A DNA stretch of 64,000 bases, taken from assembly GCA_040401595.1 (NCBI GenBank), contig JBBAOE010000016.1:1-64000 (forward strand), written 5' to 3'. This document shows positions 33,911 to 42,303 of the stretch, in pieces; the first letter of the stretch is position 1, and each line of letters starts with the position of its first letter. The notes beneath the pieces were generated by a model. The model ran no database searches and was not told where the DNA came from. It saw only the letters and a list, made by a program, of their open reading frames with translations. Origin of the DNA: RFPW01 sp040401595 (GTDB taxonomy: Bacteria > Pseudomonadota > Gammaproteobacteria > Burkholderiales > Burkholderiaceae_E). A program made the position numbers and the translations under genes.

Positions 33911-34381
33911 TTAGGTGGGCGATTCGCGCAGCAGGCGCAGAATCGTCCTCCATTCGTGCGCGGTGATCGGCGTGATCGAGAGACGATTGCCCCGCCGCAA
34001 CAACACCATGTCGGCGAGGTCGTCCTGCGCGCGCAACTCGGCCAGATCCAGCGTCCTGGTTTTTTCGGTGACACGGATGTCAACCAGTTGCCAGCGTGGC
34101 GATTCGGGCGAAGCTTTCGGGTCGAAGTATTTGGAGCCAGGTTCGAACTGGGTGGCATCGGGGTAAGCGCTCGAAGCGACTTCACCCAATCCGACGACAC
34201 CAGGCCTGGCGCAGGACGAATGGTAAAAAAGGACGCCATCGCCCAGGCGCATCTGGTCGCGCATGAAGTTCCTGGCTTGATAGTTACGCACGCCAAACCA
34301 CGGTACGGTGGCCTCGGGCATCGCGATCACATCGTCGACCGAGCACTCTTCGGGCTCGCTTTTCATTAACCAATACTGCAT
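33911..34381 (-). CDS. EVE domain protein
   Basis: The 156-residue protein is a single EVE (PUA-like) domain. It starts MQYWLMKSEPEECSVDDV, has WFGVRNYQARNFMRD and VLFYHSSC, and then VGLGEVASSAYPD. A modified-base-binding pocket is expected from the fold; members may bind modified RNA or DNA. The gene follows the 6S RNA gene, as is usual in betaproteobacteria. ATG 34381 is chosen since the frame upstream runs through the 6S RNA. No strong ribosome binding site is visible. Confidence 0.88.
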   Translation of the reverse strand: MQYWLMKSEPEECSVDDVIAMPEATVPWFGVRNYQARNFMRDQMRLGDGVLFYHSSCARPGVVGLGEVASSAYPDATQFEPGSKYFDPKASPESPRWQLVDIRVTEKTRTLDLAELRAQDDLADMVLLRRGNRLSITPITAHEWRTILRLLRESPT

Positions 34382-34396
34382 GGAATATCGACGGTA

Positions 34397-34581
34397 GGTC
34401 TGTCCCGCGGGTGCCGTCAGGCCGGCATCCCGAACCTGGTGGTTCAGGTCGGCCACGGCTTCTTCCACATCAGGTTCATCCGACAGAGGGACGATCACAA
34501 CAGTGGTTGAATAGATACCGCAGCCTGGGGGCGACTATTGGTTCAAGGAGTGTATGGCCTTGACGAGCACCGCAGGACAGA
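34397..34581 (-). ncRNA. ssrS: 6S RNA
   Basis: About 185 nucleotides between zapA and the EVE gene can fold into the long 6S hairpin. The 5' end (CTGTCCTGCGGTGCTCGTCA) pairs with the 3' end (TGACGGCACCCGCGGGACAG) over nearly the whole length. A CCTTGAACCAATAGT segment and the AGGCTGCGG block resemble conserved 6S features. A TACACT -10 box lies about seven bases before the proposed 5' end. 6S RNA binds the sigma-70 holoenzyme as an open-promoter mimic in stationary phase. The zapA-ssrS order is conserved in proteobacteria. Ends are estimated from the stem, not measured. Confidence 0.8.
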
Positions 34582-34586
34582 GCCCC

Positions 34587-34592
34587 AGTGTA
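34587..34592 (-). promoter_or_regulatory. Proposed -10 box of the 6S RNA promoter
   Basis: TACACT on the minus strand lies six to seven bases before the 5' side of the closing stem. The -35 region upstream, within the zapA end, is weak. Confidence 0.5.
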
Positions 34593-34607
34593 GCCGAGGC
34601 TGAGGTT

Positions 34608-34919
34608 CTAGAACAGGGCTTCTTGACGTGCGAGCTCGGTTTCGAGTTCTGCCGACAGACGGCGTGCACGCAGCCGAAGGGCCATTTCGTCGGGGCTCAG
34701 AACCGGGGTTTGTTCGGTGCGCCGTGCGATCAGTTCATGGGCGAGCTGGATGGCAGCCATCACGGCGATCCGGTCGAGCGACGTGGCACGGCCGGCTTCC
34801 CGAATTTGTCGCATCCGGGAATCCACCTCGCCAACCGCGGCCAGCAGTGATGTTCTCTCTTCCGCGGAGACTGCGATCCGGAAGTCGCGGTCGAGGATAC
34901 GGACGTCGACGGGTTCCAT
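34608..34919 (-). CDS. zapA: Cell division protein ZapA
   Basis: The 103-residue protein has the ZapA pattern: VDVRILDRDFRIAVSAEER, a ERTSLLAAVGEVDSRMRQIRE helix, and RIAVMAAIQLAHELI. It cross-links and stabilises FtsZ filaments at mid-cell. It is preceded by a coiled-coil zapB-like gene and followed by 6S RNA, the standard arrangement. The start ATG 34919 gives the normal length. Confidence 0.9.
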   Translation of the reverse strand: MEPVDVRILDRDFRIAVSAEERTSLLAAVGEVDSRMRQIREAGRATSLDRIAVMAAIQLAHELIARRTEQTPVLSPDEMALRLRARRLSAELETELARQEALF

Positions 34920-34935
34920 CGCGATCTGACCTTGC

Positions 34936-35328
34936 TTACAGCGGCGTGGTGGGAGAGCCAGCCACCGTGTGGGGCGTGGTCGGTGCTTCGACGTCCGGAG
35001 AATCGGATGCGTTGAGCGGATCGTCAGATTCAGAACTCGGGCCCAGATCGGTCAGGCTTGGCAGTCGCTCCAGAGCAGCCTCGACCCGGGCGCGCGCCTC
35101 GGCCGAACGCCGCTTGAGCAGTTCATTGTGGGACTGCGCCTCGTTCATTCGGGTCTGCGCTTCCTCGACCCGGGCTAGCGCTGCTGCGGCATGCGCCTGA
35201 GATTCGTCCGCGCGGGCCTGCGCCTGCCCCAGGCGCTCGCGCAAGGCGGCATTTTCCTGGGAAAGACGGCGCGTAACGACCAAGAGTCGCTCGACGCCGT
35301 CCACGATTAGTTTTAAATCCTCGTCCAT
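34936..35328 (-). CDS. ZapB-like coiled-coil cell division protein
   Basis: The 130-residue protein is mostly a coiled coil (VERLLVVTRRLSQENAALRERLGQAQARADES, continuing to about residue 90) followed by a disordered Pro/Ser/Thr tail. Short coiled-coil genes in front of zapA are annotated ZapB/TIGR02449-like in this group and probably help organise the FtsZ ring with ZapA. The assignment rests on position and coiled-coil character. The gap to zapA is 16 bases. Confidence 0.72.
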   Translation of the reverse strand: MDEDLKLIVDGVERLLVVTRRLSQENAALRERLGQAQARADESQAHAAAALARVEEAQTRMNEAQSHNELLKRRSAEARARVEAALERLPSLTDLGPSSESDDPLNASDSPDVEAPTTPHTVAGSPTTPL

Positions 35329-35410
35329 GCGGTGGGATGGTAGGGACTCGCCGGTTGAGGGTCAAGCCGCTTTGCAGAAGTTTTGCTCGCGCTTCGGTTA
35401 GCATCCGACC

Positions 35411-37840
35411 ATGCGTTCACTGCAACTGTTCAAGTTCGCGCTGTTTGCCGCGCTTTTTCTGGGTGAGTTTCCATTCTCGTCGGACCCCTGGGGACTGACG
35501 TTTGCGCAAAATCGACCGATCGCCGTGACCCAGCCGGCGCTTGGCCCGCTGCGTGCGGGAGCAGTCGAGGCTGAGTTGATTGCGGACCAGGCGGCTGTGG
35601 TGCCCGGGCGGGCATTTCGCCTCGGGCTGCGGCTCAAGCACGACCCGCACTGGCATACCTACTGGCGTAACCCCGGAGACTCGGGACTGCCAACCCGTCT
35701 GAGCCTGACATTGCCCCCGGGCTGGACGGCAGGTGAAGTGCAGTGGCCGGCACCGCAGCGCATCCGGGTTGGCCCTCTGGCCAATTTTGGCTATGACGGG
35801 GAGTTGGTACTGCCAATCGCCATCCAGCCGCCTGCGCGCATCTCAGGCACGGAAGTGCACCTGGAAGCAGGCGCCAGTTGGCTGGTTTGTCGGGACATTT
35901 GTGTGCCGGGTGAGGCCGCCCTCGCTGTCCGGCTGCCGGTGGCAGCCTCGTCTCAGGCATCGCGCTGGCAGGCACAATTTGCTGCCGCTGATCAAGGAAT
36001 TCCGGACCCGGCGGCCGCAATCAAAGCCGGTTGGTCCGTCGCCGGTCGGCGGCTCGCGATCGTCTTCCCTGCGCCAACGCTGCCCGTTACCCCGTCGATG
36101 GAATTCACGTTTTTTCCGGAACGGGAACGCGTGGTGGCGCCGGCCGCTGATCAGTTGCTGGAGCGTCTGCCCGACGGGCGTTGGCGGATCAGCCTCGAAT
36201 TGGCCGCGGAAGCGGACGCGGAGAGTCTCTTGGCCAGGCCCGCAAAACCAGCCCGTGAAGAATCAGCCGCTCCAAGCGATCCATTGGATCCACTTCGCGG
36301 TGTGCTGTTGCTGAACGGACGCGCCTGGCCAGTCCAGGCTGCGCGTCGTGCGCAGCCTGAATCAACGGCTGGACAGCAGATTGCCCTGTCGGTCCTTGCC
36401 ACGGCGGGTTCGGGGGGCGTCGGCGCCGAGGCTGCGGGGGTGTCCGGCCTGGGTGCCTCAGTGCGGGGCAACTTCTCCGGCGCGAGCCCCTCAGCGGCAA
36501 GCACCCCAGCGGATCGAGGCATCGCGCTGGCTGACCCCGTTCGCGGTGCCGCTCAGGTCGGGCCTGGTCTGGATTCGCTCGCCCTTGGACTGGTGCTTGC
36601 GGGCTCATTGTTGGGCGGGCTGTTGCTGAATCTGATGCCGTGTGTGTTTCCGGTGGTCGGGTTGAAAGTGTTGGGCTTTATGCAGGATGCAGGGGGCGAG
36701 CCGCGCCGTGCCAGGCATAACGCGCTGGCGTTCGCTGGCGGCGTGGTGGTGATGTTTGTCGGGTTGGCCGCATTGATGTTGATCCTGCGCAGCGCGGGGC
36801 AGGTGGTGGGTTGGGGGTTTCAACTGCAATCTCCGGCAGTCGTCAGCGTCCTGTCGCTCCTGTTTCTGGCGCTCGGGCTCAATTTTTCAGGCGTCTACGA
36901 GATCGGGCTGAGACTGACGACGCTCGGGGGGGCTCAAAACGACCTCGCACCCAACGCCGATCGCGCGTCGCACAGCGCGGTTCAGTCGTTTGCTTCCGGC
37001 TTGCTCGCCGCAGTCGTGGCGACGCCTTGCACGGCGCCGTTTATGGGGGCTGCGGTGGGATTCACGCTCACTGCTGCGCCCGCGGTCGCTCTCCTGGTGT
37101 TTGCGGCCATTGGCCTGGGGATGGCAGTGCCTTATCTGCTGCTGGGTCTTTATCCCGCGCTGCTCGCCCGCTTGCCCAGACCAGGGCGCTGGATGGAAAC
37201 CCTTCGCCAAGGGCTGGCCTTCCCGATGTACGCTACTGCCGTTTGGCTTGCCTGGGTGCTGGGTGCACAACTCGGCGTGGATGCCATGTTGCGGGTCGGG
37301 TTGGCCGGGGTTCTGGTCGCCGCAGGCGCATGGTGGTGGGGGCGAACGCCGACGCCGAGCGCATGGGGTACCCAAGTGCCCGCTGCGATTCTGGTGGCCG
37401 GTGCGATCGCCCTGGCATGGCCGGGCGTCGATGACCGCGCTACAACCGGTTTGGCTGCCCGTGATGCGTCAACGTCTGGCGTGGGGCAGTCGCCAGCCTG
37501 GCAGGCCTGGTCGCCCGATGCTGTCGCCGCTGCCCGTCGTGCCGGCCGGTCGGTGTTCGTGGATTTCACCGCAGCCTGGTGCATCAGTTGTCAGGCCAAC
37601 AAGAAGCTTGTGCTCGAGAGTGAATCGATCCGTCGGGCATTTGCGGCCCAGGATGTCTTGCTGTTGCGTGCCGACTGGACCCGTCAGGACCCCGTCATCA
37701 CCGCCGCACTGGCTGATTTTGGGCGCAACGGTGTTCCGCTCTATCTCGTCTATCGGCCCGGTCGCGATGCGGCGCAGGTATTGCCGGAACTATTGACCTC
37801 AGCGATTGTTCTAGATGCGTTGACGTCAACTTTGCGTTAG
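35411..37840 (+). CDS. DsbD/ScsB-type protein-disulfide reductase
   Basis: The 809-residue protein relays electrons from cytoplasmic thioredoxin to the periplasm. A signal segment leads to an N-terminal ScsB/DsbD-alpha-like domain (HDPHWHTYWRNPGDSGLPTR, then CRDICVPGEA). The central membrane domain follows from about residue 395, with paired Cys in LMPCVFPVVGLK and ATPCTAPFMGAA. The C-terminal thioredoxin domain has AAWCISCQANK (about 720). The N-terminal type is that of ScsB rather than classic DsbD. It may also support cytochrome c maturation. ATG 35411 is divergent to the zapB-like gene. Confidence 0.88.
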   Translation: MRSLQLFKFALFAALFLGEFPFSSDPWGLTFAQNRPIAVTQPALGPLRAGAVEAELIADQAAVVPGRAFRLGLRLKHDPHWHTYWRNPGDSGLPTRLSLTLPPGWTAGEVQWPAPQRIRVGPLANFGYDGELVLPIAIQPPARISGTEVHLEAGASWLVCRDICVPGEAALAVRLPVAASSQASRWQAQFAAADQGIPDPAAAIKAGWSVAGRRLAIVFPAPTLPVTPSMEFTFFPERERVVAPAADQLLERLPDGRWRISLELAAEADAESLLARPAKPAREESAAPSDPLDPLRGVLLLNGRAWPVQAARRAQPESTAGQQIALSVLATAGSGGVGAEAAGVSGLGASVRGNFSGASPSAASTPADRGIALADPVRGAAQVGPGLDSLALGLVLAGSLLGGLLLNLMPCVFPVVGLKVLGFMQDAGGEPRRARHNALAFAGGVVVMFVGLAALMLILRSAGQVVGWGFQLQSPAVVSVLSLLFLALGLNFSGVYEIGLRLTTLGGAQNDLAPNADRASHSAVQSFASGLLAAVVATPCTAPFMGAAVGFTLTAAPAVALLVFAAIGLGMAVPYLLLGLYPALLARLPRPGRWMETLRQGLAFPMYATAVWLAWVLGAQLGVDAMLRVGLAGVLVAAGAWWWGRTPTPSAWGTQVPAAILVAGAIALAWPGVDDRATTGLAARDASTSGVGQSPAWQAWSPDAVAAARRAGRSVFVDFTAAWCISCQANKKLVLESESIRRAFAAQDVLLLRADWTRQDPVITAALADFGRNGVPLYLVYRPGRDAAQVLPELLTSAIVLDALTSTLR

Positions 37841-37850
37841 GATGACCACG

Positions 37851-38066
37851 CTTTCGGTGTCCCACCAGCCGTCCGGCGGGTGGGGTGAAACGGGAAACAG
37901 GATGTGGGTACCCCCTTGTTTACAGGGGTTGATACCTGCGAAACCTGTGCTGCCCCCGCAACGGTAAGCAGGTGTGCCCTGAAGGCACGCGTCGAGTCAA
38001 TCACCCACTGGATCGTGACGAATCTGGGAAGGGGACTCGGTGAACCCTGCAGCCCGGAGACCGGCC
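37851..38066 (+). promoter_or_regulatory. Cobalamin (AdoCbl) riboswitch
   Basis: The leader of btuB carries the conserved elements in order: GGGAAACAGGATGTGG, a GCTGCCCCCGCAACGGTAAGC core (read from 37949), CCACTGG, GGGAAGG, and the B12 box AGCCCGGAGACCGGCC at 38051-38066. Binding of adenosylcobalamin should repress the following btuBFCD genes. About 175 bases separate the B12 box from the btuB start. Confidence 0.93.
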
Positions 38067-38081
38067 GAAAGGGTGGGGTAT

Positions 38082-38102
38082 GTCCCGGTTTGTGCCCGGG
38101 AC
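38082..38102 (+). promoter_or_regulatory. Hairpin downstream of the riboswitch (possible expression platform)
   Basis: GTCCCGG, a seven-base loop and CCGGGAC form a perfect stem 16 bases after the B12 box. It has no T-run and lies far from the btuB ribosome binding site, so its role is uncertain. Confidence 0.4.
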
Positions 38103-38241
38103 TCGCCTTGTTTGCAACAGGCCAGGTCGCGGTGGGCGACGATGGCTGCGCGTCGGCTTGCGTCGATGCGTCCGTTGCCGCCGATGCCAACCGCAACCCC
38201 GAAGGGGGACCGGCGCATGGGGCGGCGCGAGAGGTTTGTTG

Positions 38242-40311
38242 ATGCGTCTTCTCTATGCAAATGTTCAGCATGTTCTGGGTCGGCTGGGTACGTCCTCAGC
38301 GATCGTCGCCAGTGGTCTGATCGCTTCGGGCTCGTACGCTCAAGTGACGCCGTCGCCGCAATCGTCCTGGCCATTGGACCGTTCGGTCGCCCCGTTGCCA
38401 TCGGTCGTTGTCACCGCATCGCGCTTTGCAGTCCCCTCGGCCGAGGCGCCAATTGGTATGACGGTGATCGACAGTGGACAGATTGCAGCGTCCACCGCGT
38501 CGAACCTGCCCGAGTTGTTGGCTCAGCAGGTCGGGGTCCAGGTGCGGGACAACACAGGATCGCCAGATCGTCAGATCGACCTTCGCGGCTTCGGGATGAG
38601 CGGTGACCAGAACACGTTGATCTTGCTCGACGGCCGTCGTCTTAACGAGAACGAGTTGGCAAGTACCCGACTCAGCGCGATTCCGTTGGCAAGCATTGAG
38701 CGCGTCGAAATCTTGCGCGGCGCGGGATCGGTCCTGTACGGTGGCGGCGCCACCGCCGGGACGATCCATATCATCACCCGGGCGGTTCGACCCGGTGAGT
38801 CGATCCGGAGTAGCGGGGGATTGGTCATCGGTTCGCTCGATACCCGGGAGTTGCGTGCGCAGACCCGGGCCAGTGGCGAGCAGTTCGGTTTTCAGGCCGA
38901 TGTGAATACGCTCGATTCCGCCAATTGGCGGGTCAACAACGCGCTGCGCCAGCGTAACGCGAGTGGCGAACTGCGGGCGTTTCTCGATCATGGATTTCTG
39001 GCCCTGCGACTGGGGGCGGAGTCACAGTCCCTCGGGCTGCCCGCAGCCCGTACCCTGGAGCAATTCAGAGTGGATCCGCGGGGTACTTCAAGCCCCTTGG
39101 ATCACACTGAACGCGAGGACTATCGCCTGGCGCTGGCGGGCGCCTGGCGCAGTAACCATCTCGATTTCGAGGCAGAGCTGTCGCATCGGGAAGGTACCGC
39201 GGCCTCGGATTATCGTAAGTTCGACTACTACTCGGAACGCGACCGGCGCACTTTGTCGTTCACACCGCGTCTGCGCGGGACCTGGTCTGCGGCGGGGCTG
39301 CGTCATGAAACAGTGGTCGGTCTGGACACCGAGTCCTGGCGTTACGCCACCCGGGGTGCGAGCTCGGCTGCAATGCTGGACAGCCCCTGGGTGCAGACGG
39401 CGGCGACGCAGGTTTCCCATGCGCTCTATCTTCAGCATCGCGCGACCTGGGTCGATGGCACAACGCTCACGCTGGGCCTGCGTCGGCAACGGGTCGCCGA
39501 CGACATTGGCGACCAGATCACGCCATCGTTGTCGGTGGCCGGGGCGAATTGGGTCAGTGCGACGACCCTCGCCGTGCGCCAACCGCTGCGGTGGGGTATT
39601 GAGGGCTACGCCCGGATCGGTCGCAGTTTCCGGATCGCCACGATCGACGAACTGACGTACTTCTTCCCCAGCGATCCGCAGCAGGTCCCGAGCGCGCATC
39701 TCCTGGCGCCGCAGACCTCGAATGATCGTGAGATTGGCATGCAGTGGCGCCAGACCGATGCGAGCTTGCGCTGGAGTCTGTTTCGTCATGATCTGAATCA
39801 CGAAATCCATTTCTATGCGCCAGCGGGCAGTAACGTGAATTTGCCGCCGACACGGCGCGCTGGACTAGAAATCGAAGGGGCGCTCCACCCGCTGCGGCAA
39901 CTCGAATTGAGTGCGGGATTGACGCGAACGCAGGCGAGTTTTCGGGGCGGCGAGGTGGGTGGTGTCGTGGTCAGCGGCCGTGAAGTCCCGTTGGTTCCGC
40001 GCTTCACTGCGAAAGTTGGAGCGGTCTGGAGCCCCCGGGAGACCACACGGATATCAGCGTCGCTGCGCCATACCGGGCATCAGCGCTATGACAATGACCA
40101 GGCGAATCAGTTCGATGCCATGCCTTCCTACACACTGGTTGACATCAAGGCGTCGCAGCGCATGGGCGACTGGACAGCCGGGCTGAAAGTGGCGAATTTA
40201 CTGGACCGACGAACCTTCGATTATGGGATTCTGTCCGGTGAACCGCAGTCGCCTTCGGTTTATCCACAAAGCGGTCGAATGTTCCTGGTCTCGTTGGCGC
40301 GCCGCTTCTGA
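38242..40311 (+). CDS. btuB: TonB-dependent vitamin B12 receptor
   Basis: The 689-residue outer-membrane receptor has a signal peptide and a TonB box LPSVVVTASR. A plug domain follows, with DLRGFGMSGDQNTLILLDGRRLNENE and the VEILRGAGSVLYGGGATAGTIHIIT end. The beta-barrel ends in Phe (ARRF). Its position behind a cobalamin riboswitch and in front of btuFCD assigns it to corrinoid uptake. ATG 38242 is preceded by GAGAGG at an optimal distance; an upstream in-frame start lies in the leader. Confidence 0.92.
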   Translation: MRLLYANVQHVLGRLGTSSAIVASGLIASGSYAQVTPSPQSSWPLDRSVAPLPSVVVTASRFAVPSAEAPIGMTVIDSGQIAASTASNLPELLAQQVGVQVRDNTGSPDRQIDLRGFGMSGDQNTLILLDGRRLNENELASTRLSAIPLASIERVEILRGAGSVLYGGGATAGTIHIITRAVRPGESIRSSGGLVIGSLDTRELRAQTRASGEQFGFQADVNTLDSANWRVNNALRQRNASGELRAFLDHGFLALRLGAESQSLGLPAARTLEQFRVDPRGTSSPLDHTEREDYRLALAGAWRSNHLDFEAELSHREGTAASDYRKFDYYSERDRRTLSFTPRLRGTWSAAGLRHETVVGLDTESWRYATRGASSAAMLDSPWVQTAATQVSHALYLQHRATWVDGTTLTLGLRRQRVADDIGDQITPSLSVAGANWVSATTLAVRQPLRWGIEGYARIGRSFRIATIDELTYFFPSDPQQVPSAHLLAPQTSNDREIGMQWRQTDASLRWSLFRHDLNHEIHFYAPAGSNVNLPPTRRAGLEIEGALHPLRQLELSAGLTRTQASFRGGEVGGVVVSGREVPLVPRFTAKVGAVWSPRETTRISASLRHTGHQRYDNDQANQFDAMPSYTLVDIKASQRMGDWTAGLKVANLLDRRTFDYGILSGEPQSPSVYPQSGRMFLVSLARRF

Positions 40312-40378
40312 GTCGCTCGCTGGCGTGGGGCCCAGTTGAATTCCGTTGGTTGGGGTGCATCGCGGTAACATCCCTGGC

Positions 40379-41362
40379 ATGATGATTGCGCGCACCCCTC
40401 TGGTTGTTCAAACACTGACGATGCTGATGGCTGGGGCGGTGTCGATGACGCTGTCAGCAGCACCAAGGGTGGATCAGGCTCCGGTCGATGATCATGGACA
40501 GTCCTTGCGGCTCCTGTCACGGCCGGAGAGGATCGTTTCGCTTGCCCCCCACACCACCGAGCTGCTGTTCGCTGCTGGCGCAGGCTCGCGTGTGGTCGCG
40601 GTAGATCCCGCCAGTGATTTTCCGGTCGCCGCGAGTCTCTTGCCGCGGGTGGCGGCCTGGCCACGCCCGGATTTGGAGGCACTGCGCGGCGCCGCGCCGG
40701 ATCTTGTCGTCCTCTGGGGGGCCGGATTGCGGGCCGAGCAGCGCGAATCCATCGCCCGGGTTGCGCCGGTCTGGGTGTCCGAACCGTCACGTCTAGAGGC
40801 GATCCCGTTGGCATTGCGTCAATTAGGCCGGGTCGTGGGCGAGCCCGAGGTCGCCAATCTCGAGGCGCTTCAGTTCTCCCAACGGCTGGGCACCCTGCGC
40901 GCCAGTGTGGCGTCGGGGGCCCGCGTCCGTGTCTTCTACCAGGCCTGGGCCCGACCGTTGATCACGGTCTCCAACCGGGATCTGATCGGCGATGCCATCC
41001 GATTTTGTGGGGGCCAGAATGTATTTGGTCAGGAGGCCGCGGCAGCCCGTCAGGTCGATCCTGAAGCGGTGCGGGCAGCGCGGCCTCAACTGGTGGTGTT
41101 GGGGGACGGTTCGACAGTCGATGCGCCGGGCGGGGAAGCTCTGGAGCGCTGGCGCCAGCGCTGGATCGCACCCGCGCCTGTCGTGGTGGCCATTTCACCC
41201 GACCTGTTGCAGCGCCCGACGCCGCGGGTGCTGGAAGGGGTCGAACGCTTGTGCGAGGCGATACGCGGTGTGGCACTCACGGCCAGTCCCTCGGTCGTCC
41301 GGGTTGCGGGTCCGATCGCTGCGCCCGGATTGCAGCGTGTACGGGCTGAAGGAGTGCGCTGA
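40379..41362 (+). CDS. btuF: Cobalamin ABC transporter periplasmic binding protein
   Basis: The 327-residue class III binding protein has a signal peptide and RIVSLAPHTTELLFAAGAGSRVVAV, the usual start of BtuF-like domains. A long helix links its two lobes, and FYQAWARPLITVSNRDLIGDAIRFCGGQNVF follows, with the conserved NRDLI-type stretch. It delivers corrinoids to BtuCD. ATG 40379 is followed by an in-frame second ATG. The stop overlaps the btuC ATG (TGATG). Confidence 0.9.
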   Translation: MMIARTPLVVQTLTMLMAGAVSMTLSAAPRVDQAPVDDHGQSLRLLSRPERIVSLAPHTTELLFAAGAGSRVVAVDPASDFPVAASLLPRVAAWPRPDLEALRGAAPDLVVLWGAGLRAEQRESIARVAPVWVSEPSRLEAIPLALRQLGRVVGEPEVANLEALQFSQRLGTLRASVASGARVRVFYQAWARPLITVSNRDLIGDAIRFCGGQNVFGQEAAAARQVDPEAVRAARPQLVVLGDGSTVDAPGGEALERWRQRWIAPAPVVVAISPDLLQRPTPRVLEGVERLCEAIRGVALTASPSVVRVAGPIAAPGLQRVRAEGVR

Positions 41363-42303
41363 TGATCTGGAGAATGTTGGCTGCGCTGGCGATTGTGCTG
41401 TTGGCCTTTGCCGGTTCGAGCTGGGTCGGCAGCACCGGCCTGCTGCACACACTGGGTCCCGATGCCTGGACGCTCTGGTGGGAGATTCGGGTTCCACGAG
41501 TTGCGGCTGGGGCGGCGGTCGGCACATTGCTCGCCCTCTCGGGCGCTGCGATGCAGTCGGTCTTGCGAAATCCGCTGGCGGATCCGTATCTGCTGGGTAC
41601 CGCCGGTGGGGCGGGTCTGGCGGCGGTGTTGGCACTGGCATTCAAGATTCCGGCGCCCGGGGTTGAACTGGCGGCTTTTGGTGGCGCACTGCTTGCGATT
41701 CTGCTGGTGGCAGCGTTCGCCGGGGCCAGGCGGGGATTCGATGAACAACGGGTCGTGCTGGTCGGGGTCGCAGCGGGCGCGCTCTTTGGTGCCGCAACTA
41801 ATGTGGTGCTGGCCATGGCGGACGATTCGGAGTTGCGCGGCATGATCTTCTGGCTGCTGGGCGATCTGGGGGGGGTTGAGGGTTGGCGGCTGATCGGGCT
41901 CCTGGTCGGTGCGCTACTGGCCCTGATCTGGGCTTGTGTTGATGCGAGGGCGATCGATGCGATTGCCTGGGGCGATGCCATCGCACGCGATCTGGGCGTC
42001 GATGCCCCGGTCGCAAGGGTGCGGACGGTGGCCCTGGCGGCGTTCGCGACGGCAATCGCCGTGGCAAACGTGGGTGCCATCGGATTCGTGGGCTTCGCAG
42101 CCCCCCATATCGCCCGGCGGCTATTTGGCGCGGATGCCCGGCTGGCGCTGCCCGGGGCGGCGGCACTCGGTGCCGCGACGGTGATGCTGGCGGACGCTTG
42201 CGCGCGCACGCTGGCTGCGCCGCAATTATTGCCCGTTGGTGTGTTTACCGCGCTGATCGGGGTGCCTGTGTTGTTGCATCAATTGATCCGGGGGACGCGA
42301 TGA
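41362..42303 (+). CDS. btuC: Cobalamin ABC transporter permease
   Basis: The 313-residue FecCD/BtuC permease has about nine to ten membrane segments. It has RVPRVAAGAAVGTLLALSGAAMQSVLRNPLADPYLLGTAGGAGLAA, with the family motif SGxxMQxxLRNPLAxP. GAIGFVGFAAPHIARRLFGAD, the coupling loop, lies near the C-terminus. It forms the inner-membrane channel for corrinoids. Start and stop overlap btuF (TGATG) and btuD (ATGA), so the three genes are translationally coupled. Confidence 0.93.
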   Translation: MIWRMLAALAIVLLAFAGSSWVGSTGLLHTLGPDAWTLWWEIRVPRVAAGAAVGTLLALSGAAMQSVLRNPLADPYLLGTAGGAGLAAVLALAFKIPAPGVELAAFGGALLAILLVAAFAGARRGFDEQRVVLVGVAAGALFGAATNVVLAMADDSELRGMIFWLLGDLGGVEGWRLIGLLVGALLALIWACVDARAIDAIAWGDAIARDLGVDAPVARVRTVALAAFATAIAVANVGAIGFVGFAAPHIARRLFGADARLALPGAAALGAATVMLADACARTLAAPQLLPVGVFTALIGVPVLLHQLIRGTR

